The notes under the pieces were generated by a model. The model made no database searches. It saw nothing but the letters and a program-made list of their open reading frames with translations, and was not told where the DNA came from. Below are positions 14,535-21,450 of a stretch of 23,593 nt of DNA, one piece after another. Each line of letters starts with the position of its first letter. Position 1 is the first letter of the stretch. The position numbers and the translations under genes were made by a program. Origin of the DNA: Treponema sp. (GTDB lineage Bacteria; Spirochaetota; Spirochaetia; Treponematales; Breznakiellaceae); the NCBI GenBank assembly GCA_031258505.1, contig JAIRMT010000077.1, positions 1-23,593 on the forward strand. The letters run 5' to 3'.

Positions 14535-15212
14535 ATGGATAACCTGCGGAAAATGCTCGCCTGGATACCTCAGCTTCTTGATGGTTCACGGGTTACGATT
14601 CTCTTGACCGTGGCGGCGGTTTCCGCAGGGCTTGTTCTGAGTCTCTTTCTTGCCCTGGGGAAGATGTCAAAAAAGCGTATCCTTAACCATATCTGTAGCG
14701 CCTATATCTTTTTCTTTCGGGGAACGCCTCTGCTTATGCAGCTCTACTTTATCTACTATGCGCTCCCTATGGTGTCCCCAATTTTCATCATCAGGACAGG
14801 GGATCAGTTCTTTGACCGGTTTATACCCGCATGGATCGCGTTTGGGCTTAACTCCGCCGCGTACTGCGCAGAAATTATCCGCGCTGCGATTCAGTCCATC
14901 GACAAGGGGCAGTTTGAGGCCTCCCGCGCTCTGGGCATGTCCTACGCCCAGACCATGCGACTGGTGGTCATTCCTCAGTCCATACGCCGGCTTATCCCGC
15001 CAGTGGGTAACGAGTTCATCATGGTACTGAAAGACGCTTCCCTTGTTTCAATGATTGCCCTGGTAGACATAACCAAGGCCACACGGAACATTGAATCGTC
15101 CACGCGCTCGGCGCTGGTCTACATACCGGCAATGATTCTCTACCTTATCATTACAGCCGTATTTTCCTTTATCTTCCATAAACTTGAGAAGCGATACTCT
15201 GTCTATGAGTAA
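14535..15212 (+). CDS. Polar amino-acid ABC transporter, permease
   Basis: A 225-residue inner-membrane permease of the His/Glu/Gln/Arg family. About five hydrophobic segments are visible (roughly 15-38, 55-80, 95-115, 165-180 and 195-215). The EAA coupling loop reads FEASRALGMSYAQTMRLVVIPQSIRR, where the ATPase docks. FFRGTPLLMQLYFIYYALP is the typical N-terminal block of this family. Only one permease gene is present, so the transporter is probably a permease homodimer. The ATG lies nine bases after the binding-protein stop, with AAGGT as ribosome binding site. Confidence 0.93.
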   Translation: MDNLRKMLAWIPQLLDGSRVTILLTVAAVSAGLVLSLFLALGKMSKKRILNHICSAYIFFFRGTPLLMQLYFIYYALPMVSPIFIIRTGDQFFDRFIPAWIAFGLNSAAYCAEIIRAAIQSIDKGQFEASRALGMSYAQTMRLVVIPQSIRRLIPPVGNEFIMVLKDASLVSMIALVDITKATRNIESSTRSALVYIPAMILYLIITAVFSFIFHKLEKRYSVYE

Positions 15213-15223
15213 CGGAGGCGTGT

Positions 15224-15982
15224 ATGTCTATGATTAAAACCGTCGGAGTCAGTAAGGCGTTTGGGACATTGCAGGTGCTTAAAGACGTTTCACTCGAAGT
15301 TCAGCAAAAAGAGGTGGTCTGTATTATCGGGCCATCGGGCGCTGGCAAGTCAACATACCTGCGCTCGCTCAACCGCCTTGAGCGTATTGATAATGGGAAA
15401 ATATATATAGAAGATAGTTTGCTGTTTGACTGCGTAAACGGGGTGAATGTCGTGAAGATGTCTCTGCGTGAGCGGAACCTGCGGCTTCTTGAGGTGGGCA
15501 TGGTGTTTCAACGCTTTAACCTGTTTCCGCATAAAACTGCGCTGGAGAACGTGATGCTGTCGCCGGTTCATGTAAAAAAAGTGCCGGCGGCAGAGGCGCG
15601 AGGAAAAGCGCTATCGCTGCTGGAGCGTGTGGGACTTGCCGACAAGATTGACGCCTATCCCGCCCAGCTTTCAGGCGGACAGCAACAGCGGGTCGCCATT
15701 GCCCGCGCTCTGGCAATGGAGCCGCGAATCATGCTCTTTGATGAGCCGACTTCCGCGCTTGATCCAGAGTTGGTGGGCGAGGTGCTTAACGTGATGAAAA
15801 ACCTTGCAAACGCCGGCATGACCATGCTCGTGGTAACGCACGAGATAGGCTTTGCCCGCGAAGTTGCGGACAAGGTGGTTTTCATGTACCAAGGCTCAAT
15901 TCTGGAAGTGGGGAAGCCGGAGGATATGTTCACCAATCCCACGAATGAACGAACCCGTCAGTTCCTGCAAAGTGTGCTGTAG
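15224..15982 (+). CDS. Polar amino-acid ABC transporter, ATP-binding protein
   Basis: A 252-residue ABC ATPase of the GlnQ/HisP family. Walker A GPSGAGKST (36-44), Q-loop in VFQRFNLFPH, signature LSGGQQQR (149-156), Walker B IMLFDEPTSALD (Asp173, catalytic Glu174) and H-loop His206 in VVTHEIG are all intact. It powers uptake through the adjacent permease. The 15224 ATG has a GGAGG ribosome binding site seven bases away; ATG 15230 would also fit the family N-terminus. It is the last gene of the three-gene operon, and no terminator hairpin is obvious after it. Confidence 0.95.
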   Translation: MSMIKTVGVSKAFGTLQVLKDVSLEVQQKEVVCIIGPSGAGKSTYLRSLNRLERIDNGKIYIEDSLLFDCVNGVNVVKMSLRERNLRLLEVGMVFQRFNLFPHKTALENVMLSPVHVKKVPAAEARGKALSLLERVGLADKIDAYPAQLSGGQQQRVAIARALAMEPRIMLFDEPTSALDPELVGEVLNVMKNLANAGMTMLVVTHEIGFAREVADKVVFMYQGSILEVGKPEDMFTNPTNERTRQFLQSVL

Positions 15983-16012
15983 GCGGCAGGACAGCAGCAT
16001 TTACTTTGTAGG

Positions 16013-16430
16013 AACTGGTTAAGCGTAATGATTCAAGTTCAATCCAAAGGCATGCCTCCCGCCTATACCACCTTTGCCACTCTTGATGAAGTGCTCGCCT
16101 AGTCGGACATTGTTATTCTGCATTGCCTGCTGAATGACAGCGCGCGGGGCATGATTAACCATGGGCGGATTGCCAAGATGAAGCGCGGCGCTTACCTGAT
16201 TAACGCCCCGCGGTCCGGTGGTGGATTCGGCTGCTTTAGCCGCTGCCCTGAACAGCGGCCAGCTTGCGGGCGCGGGCATTGATGTGTTTGAGGTTGAGCC
16301 GCCCCTGAACACAGCCCATCCGCTCTTGCACAGCAAAAATACGATTGTAACGCCTCATATTGCCTTTGCTTCAAAAGAGTCTATGGAACTGCGGGCAGAG
16401 ATTGTGTTCAATAAAGAATCCCCGCCATAA
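16013..16430 (+). pseudogene. Remnant of a D-isomer-specific 2-hydroxyacid dehydrogenase gene
   Basis: Conceptual translation gives the C-terminal half of a 2-hydroxyacid dehydrogenase. The blocks seen are DIVILHCLLNDSARGMIN, then KMKRGAYLINA, then VVDSAALAAALNSGQ, then GAGIDVFEVEPPLN, then IVTPHIAFASKESMELR. An in-frame TAG interrupts it at 16100-16102. A frameshift sits at about 16205-16211, where one extra C in GCCCCGC breaks the expected NARGPVVD motif. The N-terminal catalytic region and most of the Rossmann core are absent, and the 3' end runs into a dispersed repeat. It belongs to the lactate/hydroxypyruvate reductase side of the family, not to the serA gene nearby, so it is not a local duplicate. 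It is surely non-functional unless the sequence is in error. Confidence 0.85.
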
Positions 16431-16432
16431 AT

Positions 16433-16495
16433 GGCGGAGTATTGAAGCTTTCTCCTTGAAAGCGTATCGTATGCGGGGGAACAAATCCCCGCGCC
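16433..16495 (+). repeat. Structured dispersed repeat, copy 2
   Basis: Matches 126-188 over 63 bp, including the GCTTTC-TCCTT-GAAAGC and GGGG-AACAAAT-CCCC hairpins. It is preceded by a perfect hairpin CCGCCAT-AA-ATGGCGG (16422-16437). It truncates the dehydrogenase pseudogene and is followed at once by the short 21-bp array. Confidence 0.75.
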
Positions 16496-16497
16496 GT

Positions 16498-16581
16498 GCC
16501 GGAGTACCTGTGCGCCTTACCGGAGTACCGGTACGTCATACCGGAGTACCGGTGCGTCATGCCGGAGTACCGGTATGACGT
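16498..16581. repeat. 21-bp tandem array B: four units
   Basis: Four 21-bp units start at 16498, 16519, 16540 and 16561. Each carries the core CCGGAGTACC, usually as the dyad ACCGG-AGTA-CCGGT. Across unit boundaries a second dyad forms, CCGGTA-CGTCA-TACCGG. The last seven bases of unit four diverge. The sequence is unrelated to arrays A and C but has the same period. It lies in a stretch with no intact gene. Confidence 0.9.
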
Positions 16582-16718
16582 CTGGGTATACTCAAAAATA
16601 TAAAGGAGGAAGCTGCGGCTGCTTCGTTGCCGCCGCCTTTGCGGTAACTCCGCTTTCCAGACTGGGTCAAAAGTATAGAAACAAGTTCATCAACATAGTA
16701 AAGCTGCTTAAAGAATAG
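16575..16718 (+). CDS. Possible small ORF resembling a CFI-box C-terminal segment (or a gene remnant)
   Basis: A 47-codon frame starts at ATG 16575, with GGAG seven bases upstream supplied by the last unit of array B. It reads ...KYKGGSCGCFVAAAFAVTP then LSRLGQKYRNKFINIVKLLKE. The GG-x-CGCFVAAAF...PLS...R-K pattern recalls the CFIATAAYG 'CFI-box' tail that ends many bacterial surface proteins. The likeness is by eye and moderate. If real, it is probably the displaced 3' end of a larger gene. Expression as a free peptide is doubtful. Confidence 0.3.
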   Translation: MTSGYTQKYKGGSCGCFVAAAFAVTPLSRLGQKYRNKFINIVKLLKE

Positions 16719-16734
16719 AATTTTGATACAGGCT

Positions 16735-16766
16735 CTTGCGCTTCATACGAGCACGTGGATTGAAAT
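16735..16766 (+). repeat. Solitary CRISPR-repeat-like sequence, copy 2 (degenerate)
   Basis: Matches 241-272 at 25 of 32 positions; six of the seven differences are transitions. The tail CGTGGATTGAAA is identical. It stands alone with no spacer-repeat continuation. As at the other site, it lies downstream of a copy of the structured dispersed repeat (about 240 bp here, about 50 bp there). Confidence 0.5.
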
Positions 16767-16816
16767 AAACAAGCAAACACGGGTAAGCGGGGCGATGTAG
16801 TGTTGGTCGCTTATAA

Positions 16817-16836
16817 AGTCCCCCTTGCGGGGGACT
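16817..16836 (-). terminator. Rho-independent terminator of groES
   Basis: On the minus strand, just after the groES stop, AGTCCCCC-GCAA-GGGGGACT forms a perfect 8-bp stem with a tetraloop, followed by TTTAT. The T-run is short but the stem is strong. Confidence 0.75.
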
Positions 16837-16843
16837 CAGCACG

Positions 16844-17110
16844 TTATTCGATAACAGCGATGATGTCTGCCATCTTGAGAATCAGATGATCGACCCCATC
16901 AAGTTTAATCTGGGTTCCGGCGTACTTATCGTACATCACCTTCTGTCCCGCTTTTACCTTGATGACCTCGGTGTCATCACCGATCTCTACCACAACGCCA
17001 GTCTGGGTCTTTTCCTGGGCTGTGTCAGGAATAAACAAGCCGCCTGCTGTTTTCGACTCGTTCTTCTCAAGTTTTACAATAACTCGATCTGCCAATGGCT
17101 TTACTTTCAT
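16844..17110 (-). CDS. groES: Co-chaperonin GroES (Hsp10)
   Basis: An 88-residue protein, slightly shorter than the 94-97 residues usual for GroES. It forms the heptameric lid on the GroEL folding chamber. The N-terminus MKVKPLADRVIVKLEKNESKTAGG, the mobile-loop hydrophobic tip GGLFIP (23-28), the KVMYDKYAG block and the ending DIIAVIE are standard. groEL is not adjacent; a detached groES is common in spirochaetes. It has its own promoter and terminator and a GGAGGAA ribosome binding site. No CIRCE-type inverted repeat (TTAGCACTC...) is seen upstream, so HrcA control is not evident. Confidence 0.97.
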   Translation of the reverse strand: MKVKPLADRVIVKLEKNESKTAGGLFIPDTAQEKTQTGVVVEIGDDTEVIKVKAGQKVMYDKYAGTQIKLDGVDHLILKMADIIAVIE

Positions 17111-17143
17111 AGTTATTTCCTCCGTTAAATTGAAATTAGTGAA

Positions 17144-17172
17144 AATATACGAAAAATTGGCTCAATGGTCAA
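17144..17172 (-). promoter_or_regulatory. Sigma-70-type promoter of groES
   Basis: On the minus strand TTGACC (17167-17172) and TATATT (17144-17149) are separated by exactly 17 bases. Transcription would start near 17137, giving a leader of about 27 bases that contains the GGAGGAA ribosome binding site. Confidence 0.7.
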
Positions 17173-17190
17173 GAAAGATTTTTTGTCAAT

Positions 17191-17223
17191 AAAAAGCGAG
17201 GAAACGTATTGACCTCGCTTTTT
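17191..17223 (-). terminator. Terminator of the serC-serA operon (possibly bidirectional)
   Basis: AAAAAGCGAGG (17191-17201) and CCTCGCTTTTT (17213-17223) form a perfect 11-bp stem with an 11-base loop. The T-run lies at the 3' side on the minus strand, directly after the serA stop. It insulates serA from the groES promoter just downstream. Confidence 0.85.
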
Positions 17224-17230
17224 GAACGTT

Positions 17231-18400
17231 TCAGCCCTCCAGCATCCGTATTCTGATAATGCCGTCCACCATGATGATGCGTTCCAGCGCTATTTGCGGG
17301 ACTTTTTGGGCTGTATCAATAATACTGTAGGCGTATTCGTCGCGGTGGTGATTGATGAGAGCCAGGATATTGATGTTTTCCGCCGCGAGTATGGTCGTCA
17401 TTTGGCCGACCATATTGGGGATATTTCGATTCACCACAAGGAGGCGGTGCGCTGCGCGCCGTTCCAGTTGACAGCGGGGAAAGTTGACCGAATTCCGTAT
17501 GGTACCGCTTTCCAGAAATTCGATAAGCTGCCGCGCCGCCATAACCGCGCAGTTATCTTCAGCTTCCGGCGTGGATGCGCCGATATGGGGAAAAGCAATG
17601 ACCTGGGGGCAAGCCAGCAACGCAGATGAGGGGAAGTCTGTTACATAACGGTTGAGCTTCCCGCTTTGCAGCGCAGCGATAAGCTCGGCCTCATTCACCA
17701 GGCCGCCTCGCGCCAAGTTGATAATGCGCGCGCCTTTCTTCATAAGCCGGAACTTTTCCGCGTCAAAAAGTCCTTTGCTTGTCTCGTTCAGAGGAAGATG
17801 AAGGCTGATATAATCAGCTTTACCAAGCAGTCCCTCAAGGGTTTCGGCCCGTAACACCTGCCGCGAAAGGCTCCAGGCCGCGTCCACCGACAAAAACGGA
17901 TCGTAGCCCATGACTTCCATACCAAGCGCCAGCGCGTCATTGGCAACCATGACGCCGATAGCGCCAAGCCCAACCACGCCCAAGGTCTTGCCCCGTATCT
18001 CCGGTCCCTCAAAGCGCGACTTTTCCTTTTCTACAAGATCGCTTACCGCCGCGCCCTTGTCCGCAATGCTCTGTCCCCACCTTATGCCGCCCACAATGTC
18101 GCGGGAAGCGATGAGCAGACTCGCAATGGCCAGCTCTTTCACCGCATTGGCGTTTGCCCCAGGCGTGTTAAAGACTACGATGCCTCGCTCACTGCAAGCA
18201 GGAATCGGAATGTTGTTATAACCAGCGCCGGCGCGGGCTATGGCTTTCACCGAAGCTGGTATCTCAATGCTGTGCAGGTCTGCGCTTCGCACAAGAAGCG
18301 CGTCAGGGTGAGGAAGCTCGCCAGCCACCTCGTAGCTGGCCCGTGGGAAGACCTCCAATCCCACCGGAGAGATTTTGTTCATCGTCTGAATACGAAACAT
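17231..18400 (-). CDS. serA: D-3-phosphoglycerate dehydrogenase with C-terminal ACT domain
   Basis: A 389-residue NAD-dependent enzyme that oxidises 3-phosphoglycerate, the first step of serine synthesis. Motifs: ARAGAGYNNIPI (55-66), Rossmann GLGAIG (144-149), NLARGG with catalytic Arg231, and PHIGAST with His272. Residues 318-389 form an ACT-type domain (NIPNMVGQMTTILAAENINI), the usual serine-sensing module. It matches the short clostridial/spirochaete type. Most dehydrogenases of the superfamily carry a catalytic Glu in DVFxxEP; here the segment is TDFPSSALL, with no Glu. An AAGGAAA ribosome binding site lies nine bases or less after the serC stop, so the two serine genes are cotranscribed in pathway-partner order. 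Confidence 0.93.
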   Translation of the reverse strand: MFRIQTMNKISPVGLEVFPRASYEVAGELPHPDALLVRSADLHSIEIPASVKAIARAGAGYNNIPIPACSERGIVVFNTPGANANAVKELAIASLLIASRDIVGGIRWGQSIADKGAAVSDLVEKEKSRFEGPEIRGKTLGVVGLGAIGVMVANDALALGMEVMGYDPFLSVDAAWSLSRQVLRAETLEGLLGKADYISLHLPLNETSKGLFDAEKFRLMKKGARIINLARGGLVNEAELIAALQSGKLNRYVTDFPSSALLACPQVIAFPHIGASTPEAEDNCAVMAARQLIEFLESGTIRNSVNFPRCQLERRAAHRLLVVNRNIPNMVGQMTTILAAENINILALINHHRDEYAYSIIDTAQKVPQIALERIIMVDGIIRIRMLEG

Positions 18401-18409
18401 CTTTTTTCC

Positions 18410-19519
18410 TTAAACATAATTTTTTTCAAAGGCGTCCATGAAAGCGATGAGCGCCTTCACGCCATCAATCGGCATGGCGTTATAAAGACTGGCCCGCATA
18501 CCGCCCACAAGCCGGTGTCCCGCGAGGTTCACGAGACCGGCATCAGCAGCTTCCTTCACAAAACGCGCCTCAAGTTCCGCCTGCTTATCAGACGGCGCGC
18601 CCGACGCCACAAACGGAATGTTCATAAGACTGCGGAAGTTTTTGTCTATGGGCGAACTAAACAGCTTTGAGCTTTCAAGATACGAGTAAAACAGCGAGGC
18701 CTTTTGCGTGTTCAACTCGTAAATCGCTGGAACTCCGCCCAGATTCTGGAGCCATTCCAGCACAAGACCAATGATGTAGATGCCGTAGCAGGGCGGCGTA
18801 TTATACATTGAGCCTTCCTTCTCGTGGATGTCGTAACGCAGCATGACCGGCGTCCTGTCCGGCGCTTTGCCAATAAGCTCGTCGCGGATAATCACGACAG
18901 TAGTTCCAGCCGGCCCCAGGTTCTTCTGCGCCCCAGCATAAAGCACCCCAAAACGGGATACGTCGAGTGGTTCCGACAGGATACAACTCGAAATGTCCGA
19001 CACGAGCGGTACAGAACCAGTATCTGGCACTGACGCCCACCTGGTTCCTACTATTGTGTTATTAAGGGTGATGTGATAATAGGCGTCGTCCGCAGCCGGG
19101 GCAGGAGCCGCCGGAATGGAGGAATACGCCTTATCTTTGGATGACGCCGCAATCCGCGCCTCAACGTACTTGCCCGCTTCGACAAACGCCTTGTTTGCCC
19201 AGATGCCGGTATCAATATACGCGGCCTTTTTCCGCGCCTCACTCGCGTTCACTCCGGCAAGGTTAAGGGGAACCATGGCAAACTGCAACGAAGCCCCACC
19301 CTGAAGAAAGAGTACCTTGTAGTTTGCCGGTATGCCCATGAGAGAACGAAGCAGAGTCTCGGTTTTCTCGATGATTGGCTTAAAATCCTTTGACCGATGA
19401 CTCATCTCCATGACTGACTGCCCCGTGCCATTCGTATTGGTCATTTCCGCCGCCGCTCTTTCCAGCACTGGCAGGGGAAGTGTCGAAGGTCCCGGCGCAA
19501 AGTTGTATACCCTATTCAT
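18410..19519 (-). CDS. serC: Phosphoserine aminotransferase
   Basis: A 369-residue class V PLP aminotransferase that converts 3-phosphohydroxypyruvate and glutamate to phosphoserine, the step after SerA. The N-terminus NFAPGPSTLP, the GTGQSVMEMSHRSK block, QGGASLQFAM, and Lys199 in YAGAQKNLGPAG (PLP Schiff base) identify it. A TPPCYGIYI-type segment follows. I chose ATG 19519: it has an AGGAGC ribosome binding site, and the protein then starts at the family N-terminus. An upstream ATG (19561) would add 14 residues with no such site. serB is not in the window. Confidence 0.95.
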   Translation of the reverse strand: MNRVYNFAPGPSTLPLPVLERAAAEMTNTNGTGQSVMEMSHRSKDFKPIIEKTETLLRSLMGIPANYKVLFLQGGASLQFAMVPLNLAGVNASEARKKAAYIDTGIWANKAFVEAGKYVEARIAASSKDKAYSSIPAAPAPAADDAYYHITLNNTIVGTRWASVPDTGSVPLVSDISSCILSEPLDVSRFGVLYAGAQKNLGPAGTTVVIIRDELIGKAPDRTPVMLRYDIHEKEGSMYNTPPCYGIYIIGLVLEWLQNLGGVPAIYELNTQKASLFYSYLESSKLFSSPIDKNFRSLMNIPFVASGAPSDKQAELEARFVKEAADAGLVNLAGHRLVGGMRASLYNAMPIDGVKALIAFMDAFEKNYV

Positions 19520-19601
19520 AAAAAGCTCCTGTGGAATAGTTAAATTTTTCTCGATAAGCATAGCGGAAAAAGGGGCTTTAGGGAACTATCCTCTAACGGT
19601 T

Positions 19602-19895
19602 TTAGCGGATTTCATGGCGTTTCCATACGGCAGTATTTGGCGAATACTGGTCGATGGTGTCGCTGTCAGAAGCGTCGATAGGCTGGGGTTGGTAACGCTC
19701 CAGTGCTTCAAGAAGCCGTACTGGGAGCCTTCGATCTTCCGCGCCGGTTGCCGAAAGTCGCCGGGTGATGTGCATGAGCCGATTTCGATGTTGTTGCCCC
19801 AGATAGCCGATGATATGCTCTTGTTTAGAGGCGAGCGCCTTGAGTTTGGCAAGATTAGCGACTGCATCAACAACGAGTATTTTGTTTGTCTCCAT
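19602..19895 (-). CDS. Small hypothetical protein
   Basis: A 97-residue frame between rqcH and serC on the same strand, starting 28 bases after the rqcH stop. The start METNKILVVDAVANLAKLKALA is a plausible amphipathic helix. The rest is basic and hydrophilic with no recognised motif and no membrane segment. The ATG lacks a close ribosome binding site (GAAGGA is about 15 bases away). The frame is open 14 codons further upstream without a standard start. A competing 95-residue frame overlaps it on the same strand. It could be a real operon gene or a chance frame. Confidence 0.4.
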   Translation of the reverse strand: METNKILVVDAVANLAKLKALASKQEHIIGYLGQQHRNRLMHITRRLSATGAEDRRLPVRLLEALERYQPQPIDASDSDTIDQYSPNTAVWKRHEIR

Positions 19896-19923
19896 AAGTT
19901 TCAGTATAAATCCTTCATCAAAG

Positions 19924-21366
19924 TTATTCTTTTTCTATTCTACATTGTTCCAATTCCTTGAGACGAGCCATGTCTACTTTTATGTGCAAATTTTTCTCCT
20001 GCGTTGGCAGAACCAGTCCTTTGGGGCCGTCTTTGGCGCGGCGCAAGAATTTGACAGGAGTATAGAAGAGATCGCCTTCGCCGTTGTTCCGGCCTTTGGA
20101 GTAAAAGATGGCGAGGTTTCCTGCATCAAGCAGTATGTCCAGCGGCACGGTTTTACCGGAACGCTGTTTGATGAACACATACGAGCCCGGATAGTCGCGG
20201 GCATGGAGCCAGAGGTCGTTGCCTTTGACATGGCGGCGTAGCAAGGCGTCGTTTTCTGTGGCGTCGCGTCCAACAATGATGAGCCAGTCGTTGCGGCGGA
20301 AGGAAAGGCCGGGTCGTTTGCGGTCGGCGTCGTTTCCTTTACCTTTGATTGGCGGGGTTCCGCCGGTTTTGAGCCGTTTGTGCAGGACAAGCGGGTTGCT
20401 TTCGGCGAGCAGGCTTTTCAGGGTACTTTCAAGCCGCGCAAGTTCCTTTTCGCCAGCCTCGATCTCAGCGCATATCTCGGCAAGGCCGTTCTTTGCCTTG
20501 CGATATTGCATGTAATACTGTTCAGCGCTCACGCTTGGCCCTTTGCGCGTGTCCAGTTTTATCCGTACAGTTTCGCCATTGTAGAAGTTTTGGGTTTCCA
20601 GCCATTCATCAGCTTTGTTAATAGAAGCAAGATTCGCCAGAATGAGATCGCCGTACTCTTTCAGACGCTCCGCAGTCTCGTAATCCGCTTTTTTGAAGCG
20701 CAGTTTTTCCAGCGACGCCTGTAAACGGGCAATGCTTCCCTCGAAGTTTCTTCGCGCCTGTTCTCGCAGAGCATCAAGGGAGAGCGCGCCGCCTTGTTCC
20801 GCGTACCATGCGTCGATCTTTTCGTTAAAGGTTTTTTTGCCGCTGCTGTCCGGGAGTTCCCGTATCTCGTATTCCTTTGTTCGTATCCCTGATGTTTGCG
20901 TCATCGTATCCTCTGGCGCGTAATGGCCGCCGCTTATCTCCCCTCGTTTGGGCAGCCGGCGCATGGCGTCAAGCACCGCGCCTGCCTCGTCGGTTACCAC
21001 CACGTTGGATGCGTTTGACCAAAGTCTGATATACAGCCGATACCGGTTTGTTCCGAGCTTCACTACGATACGCACTATGCGATTATCGCCTAGTTGGGTC
21101 ACTTCCTCGATCCAGCCGTTCACGATACGGGAATTGAGGAATTCCGCGAAACGCAGAGGTTTATCGTTTCGCGGAATACTATTAAACGTTTCGTGAATCC
21201 GACACGCACCCGGAGACAGCGCGATGAGTATGGTCTTGCTCTCGCCTCTGCCGTGTACCTTCAGCGCCAGTACATCATAAGTAGTCTGTATTGCCTTCTG
21301 TATCTGGAAACCGCTCAGGTCTAGTTCAGAGAGAATCAGGTTGATTTCCTTATAGTTAAGTGACAA
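19924..21366 (-). CDS. rqcH: NFACT family protein (RqcH/FbpA, ribosome quality control)
   Basis: A 480-residue protein with the NFACT layout: NFACT-N domain (about 1-150), long coiled-coil middle (about 190-330, many Lys/Glu/Arg) and NFACT-R domain (about 355-460: GRDATENDALLRRHVKGND and LWLHARDYPGSYVFIK). In bacteria with RqcH this factor binds stalled 50S-peptidyl-tRNA and directs alanine tailing. Older annotations call it fibronectin-binding protein. It is shorter than the ~570 residues of Bacillus RqcH. The Asp-Arg motif of NFACT-N appears as Asn95-Arg96 (GDNRIV). The start is TTG with a GGAGGC ribosome binding site five bases away. A TACAAT on the minus strand just upstream may be the -10 box. 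Confidence 0.88.
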   Translation of the reverse strand: MSLNYKEINLILSELDLSGFQIQKAIQTTYDVLALKVHGRGESKTILIALSPGACRIHETFNSIPRNDKPLRFAEFLNSRIVNGWIEEVTQLGDNRIVRIVVKLGTNRYRLYIRLWSNASNVVVTDEAGAVLDAMRRLPKRGEISGGHYAPEDTMTQTSGIRTKEYEIRELPDSSGKKTFNEKIDAWYAEQGGALSLDALREQARRNFEGSIARLQASLEKLRFKKADYETAERLKEYGDLILANLASINKADEWLETQNFYNGETVRIKLDTRKGPSVSAEQYYMQYRKAKNGLAEICAEIEAGEKELARLESTLKSLLAESNPLVLHKRLKTGGTPPIKGKGNDADRKRPGLSFRRNDWLIIVGRDATENDALLRRHVKGNDLWLHARDYPGSYVFIKQRSGKTVPLDILLDAGNLAIFYSKGRNNGEGDLFYTPVKFLRRAKDGPKGLVLPTQEKNLHIKVDMARLKELEQCRIEKE

Positions 21367-21414
21367 TGGAGCCTCCGTTGTTTATTGTATCATGTGTTTG
21401 TGGATTCTGCCGCC

Positions 21415-21443
21415 TTGCGATTCAGAGCGCAAGATGTTATAGA
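21415..21443 (+). promoter_or_regulatory. Candidate promoter of the glucosidase gene
   Basis: TTGCGA (21415-21420) and TATAGA (21438-21443) are 17 bases apart. The -10 box ends seven bases before the ATG at 21451, predicting a leaderless or nearly leaderless transcript, in line with the weak ribosome binding site there. It lies inside the upstream extension of the open frame, which argues for the later start. Confidence 0.35.
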
Positions 21444-21450
21444 TGAAAGT

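Noticed and set aside
17111..17190. CIRCE operator upstream of groES
   Set aside because: I looked for the TTAGCACTC-N9-GAGTGCTAA inverted repeat and saw only a plain promoter.
19520..19561. Upstream extension of serC to an ATG at 19561
   Set aside because: AGGAGC lies just before ATG 19519 and the protein then begins at the conserved NFAPGP region; the extra 14 residues have no family counterpart.
19586..19873. A 95-residue minus-strand frame overlapping the hypothetical gene at 19602-19895
   Set aside because: Its composition (Ser, Pro, Asn, Ile scattered without pattern) looks less protein-like than the 97-residue frame, and it has no ribosome binding site. Neither is certain.
21385..21450. 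Upstream extension of the glucosidase to 21385
   Set aside because: Family members begin with the residues encoded from 21451, and the extension overlaps a plausible promoter and the rqcH leader.
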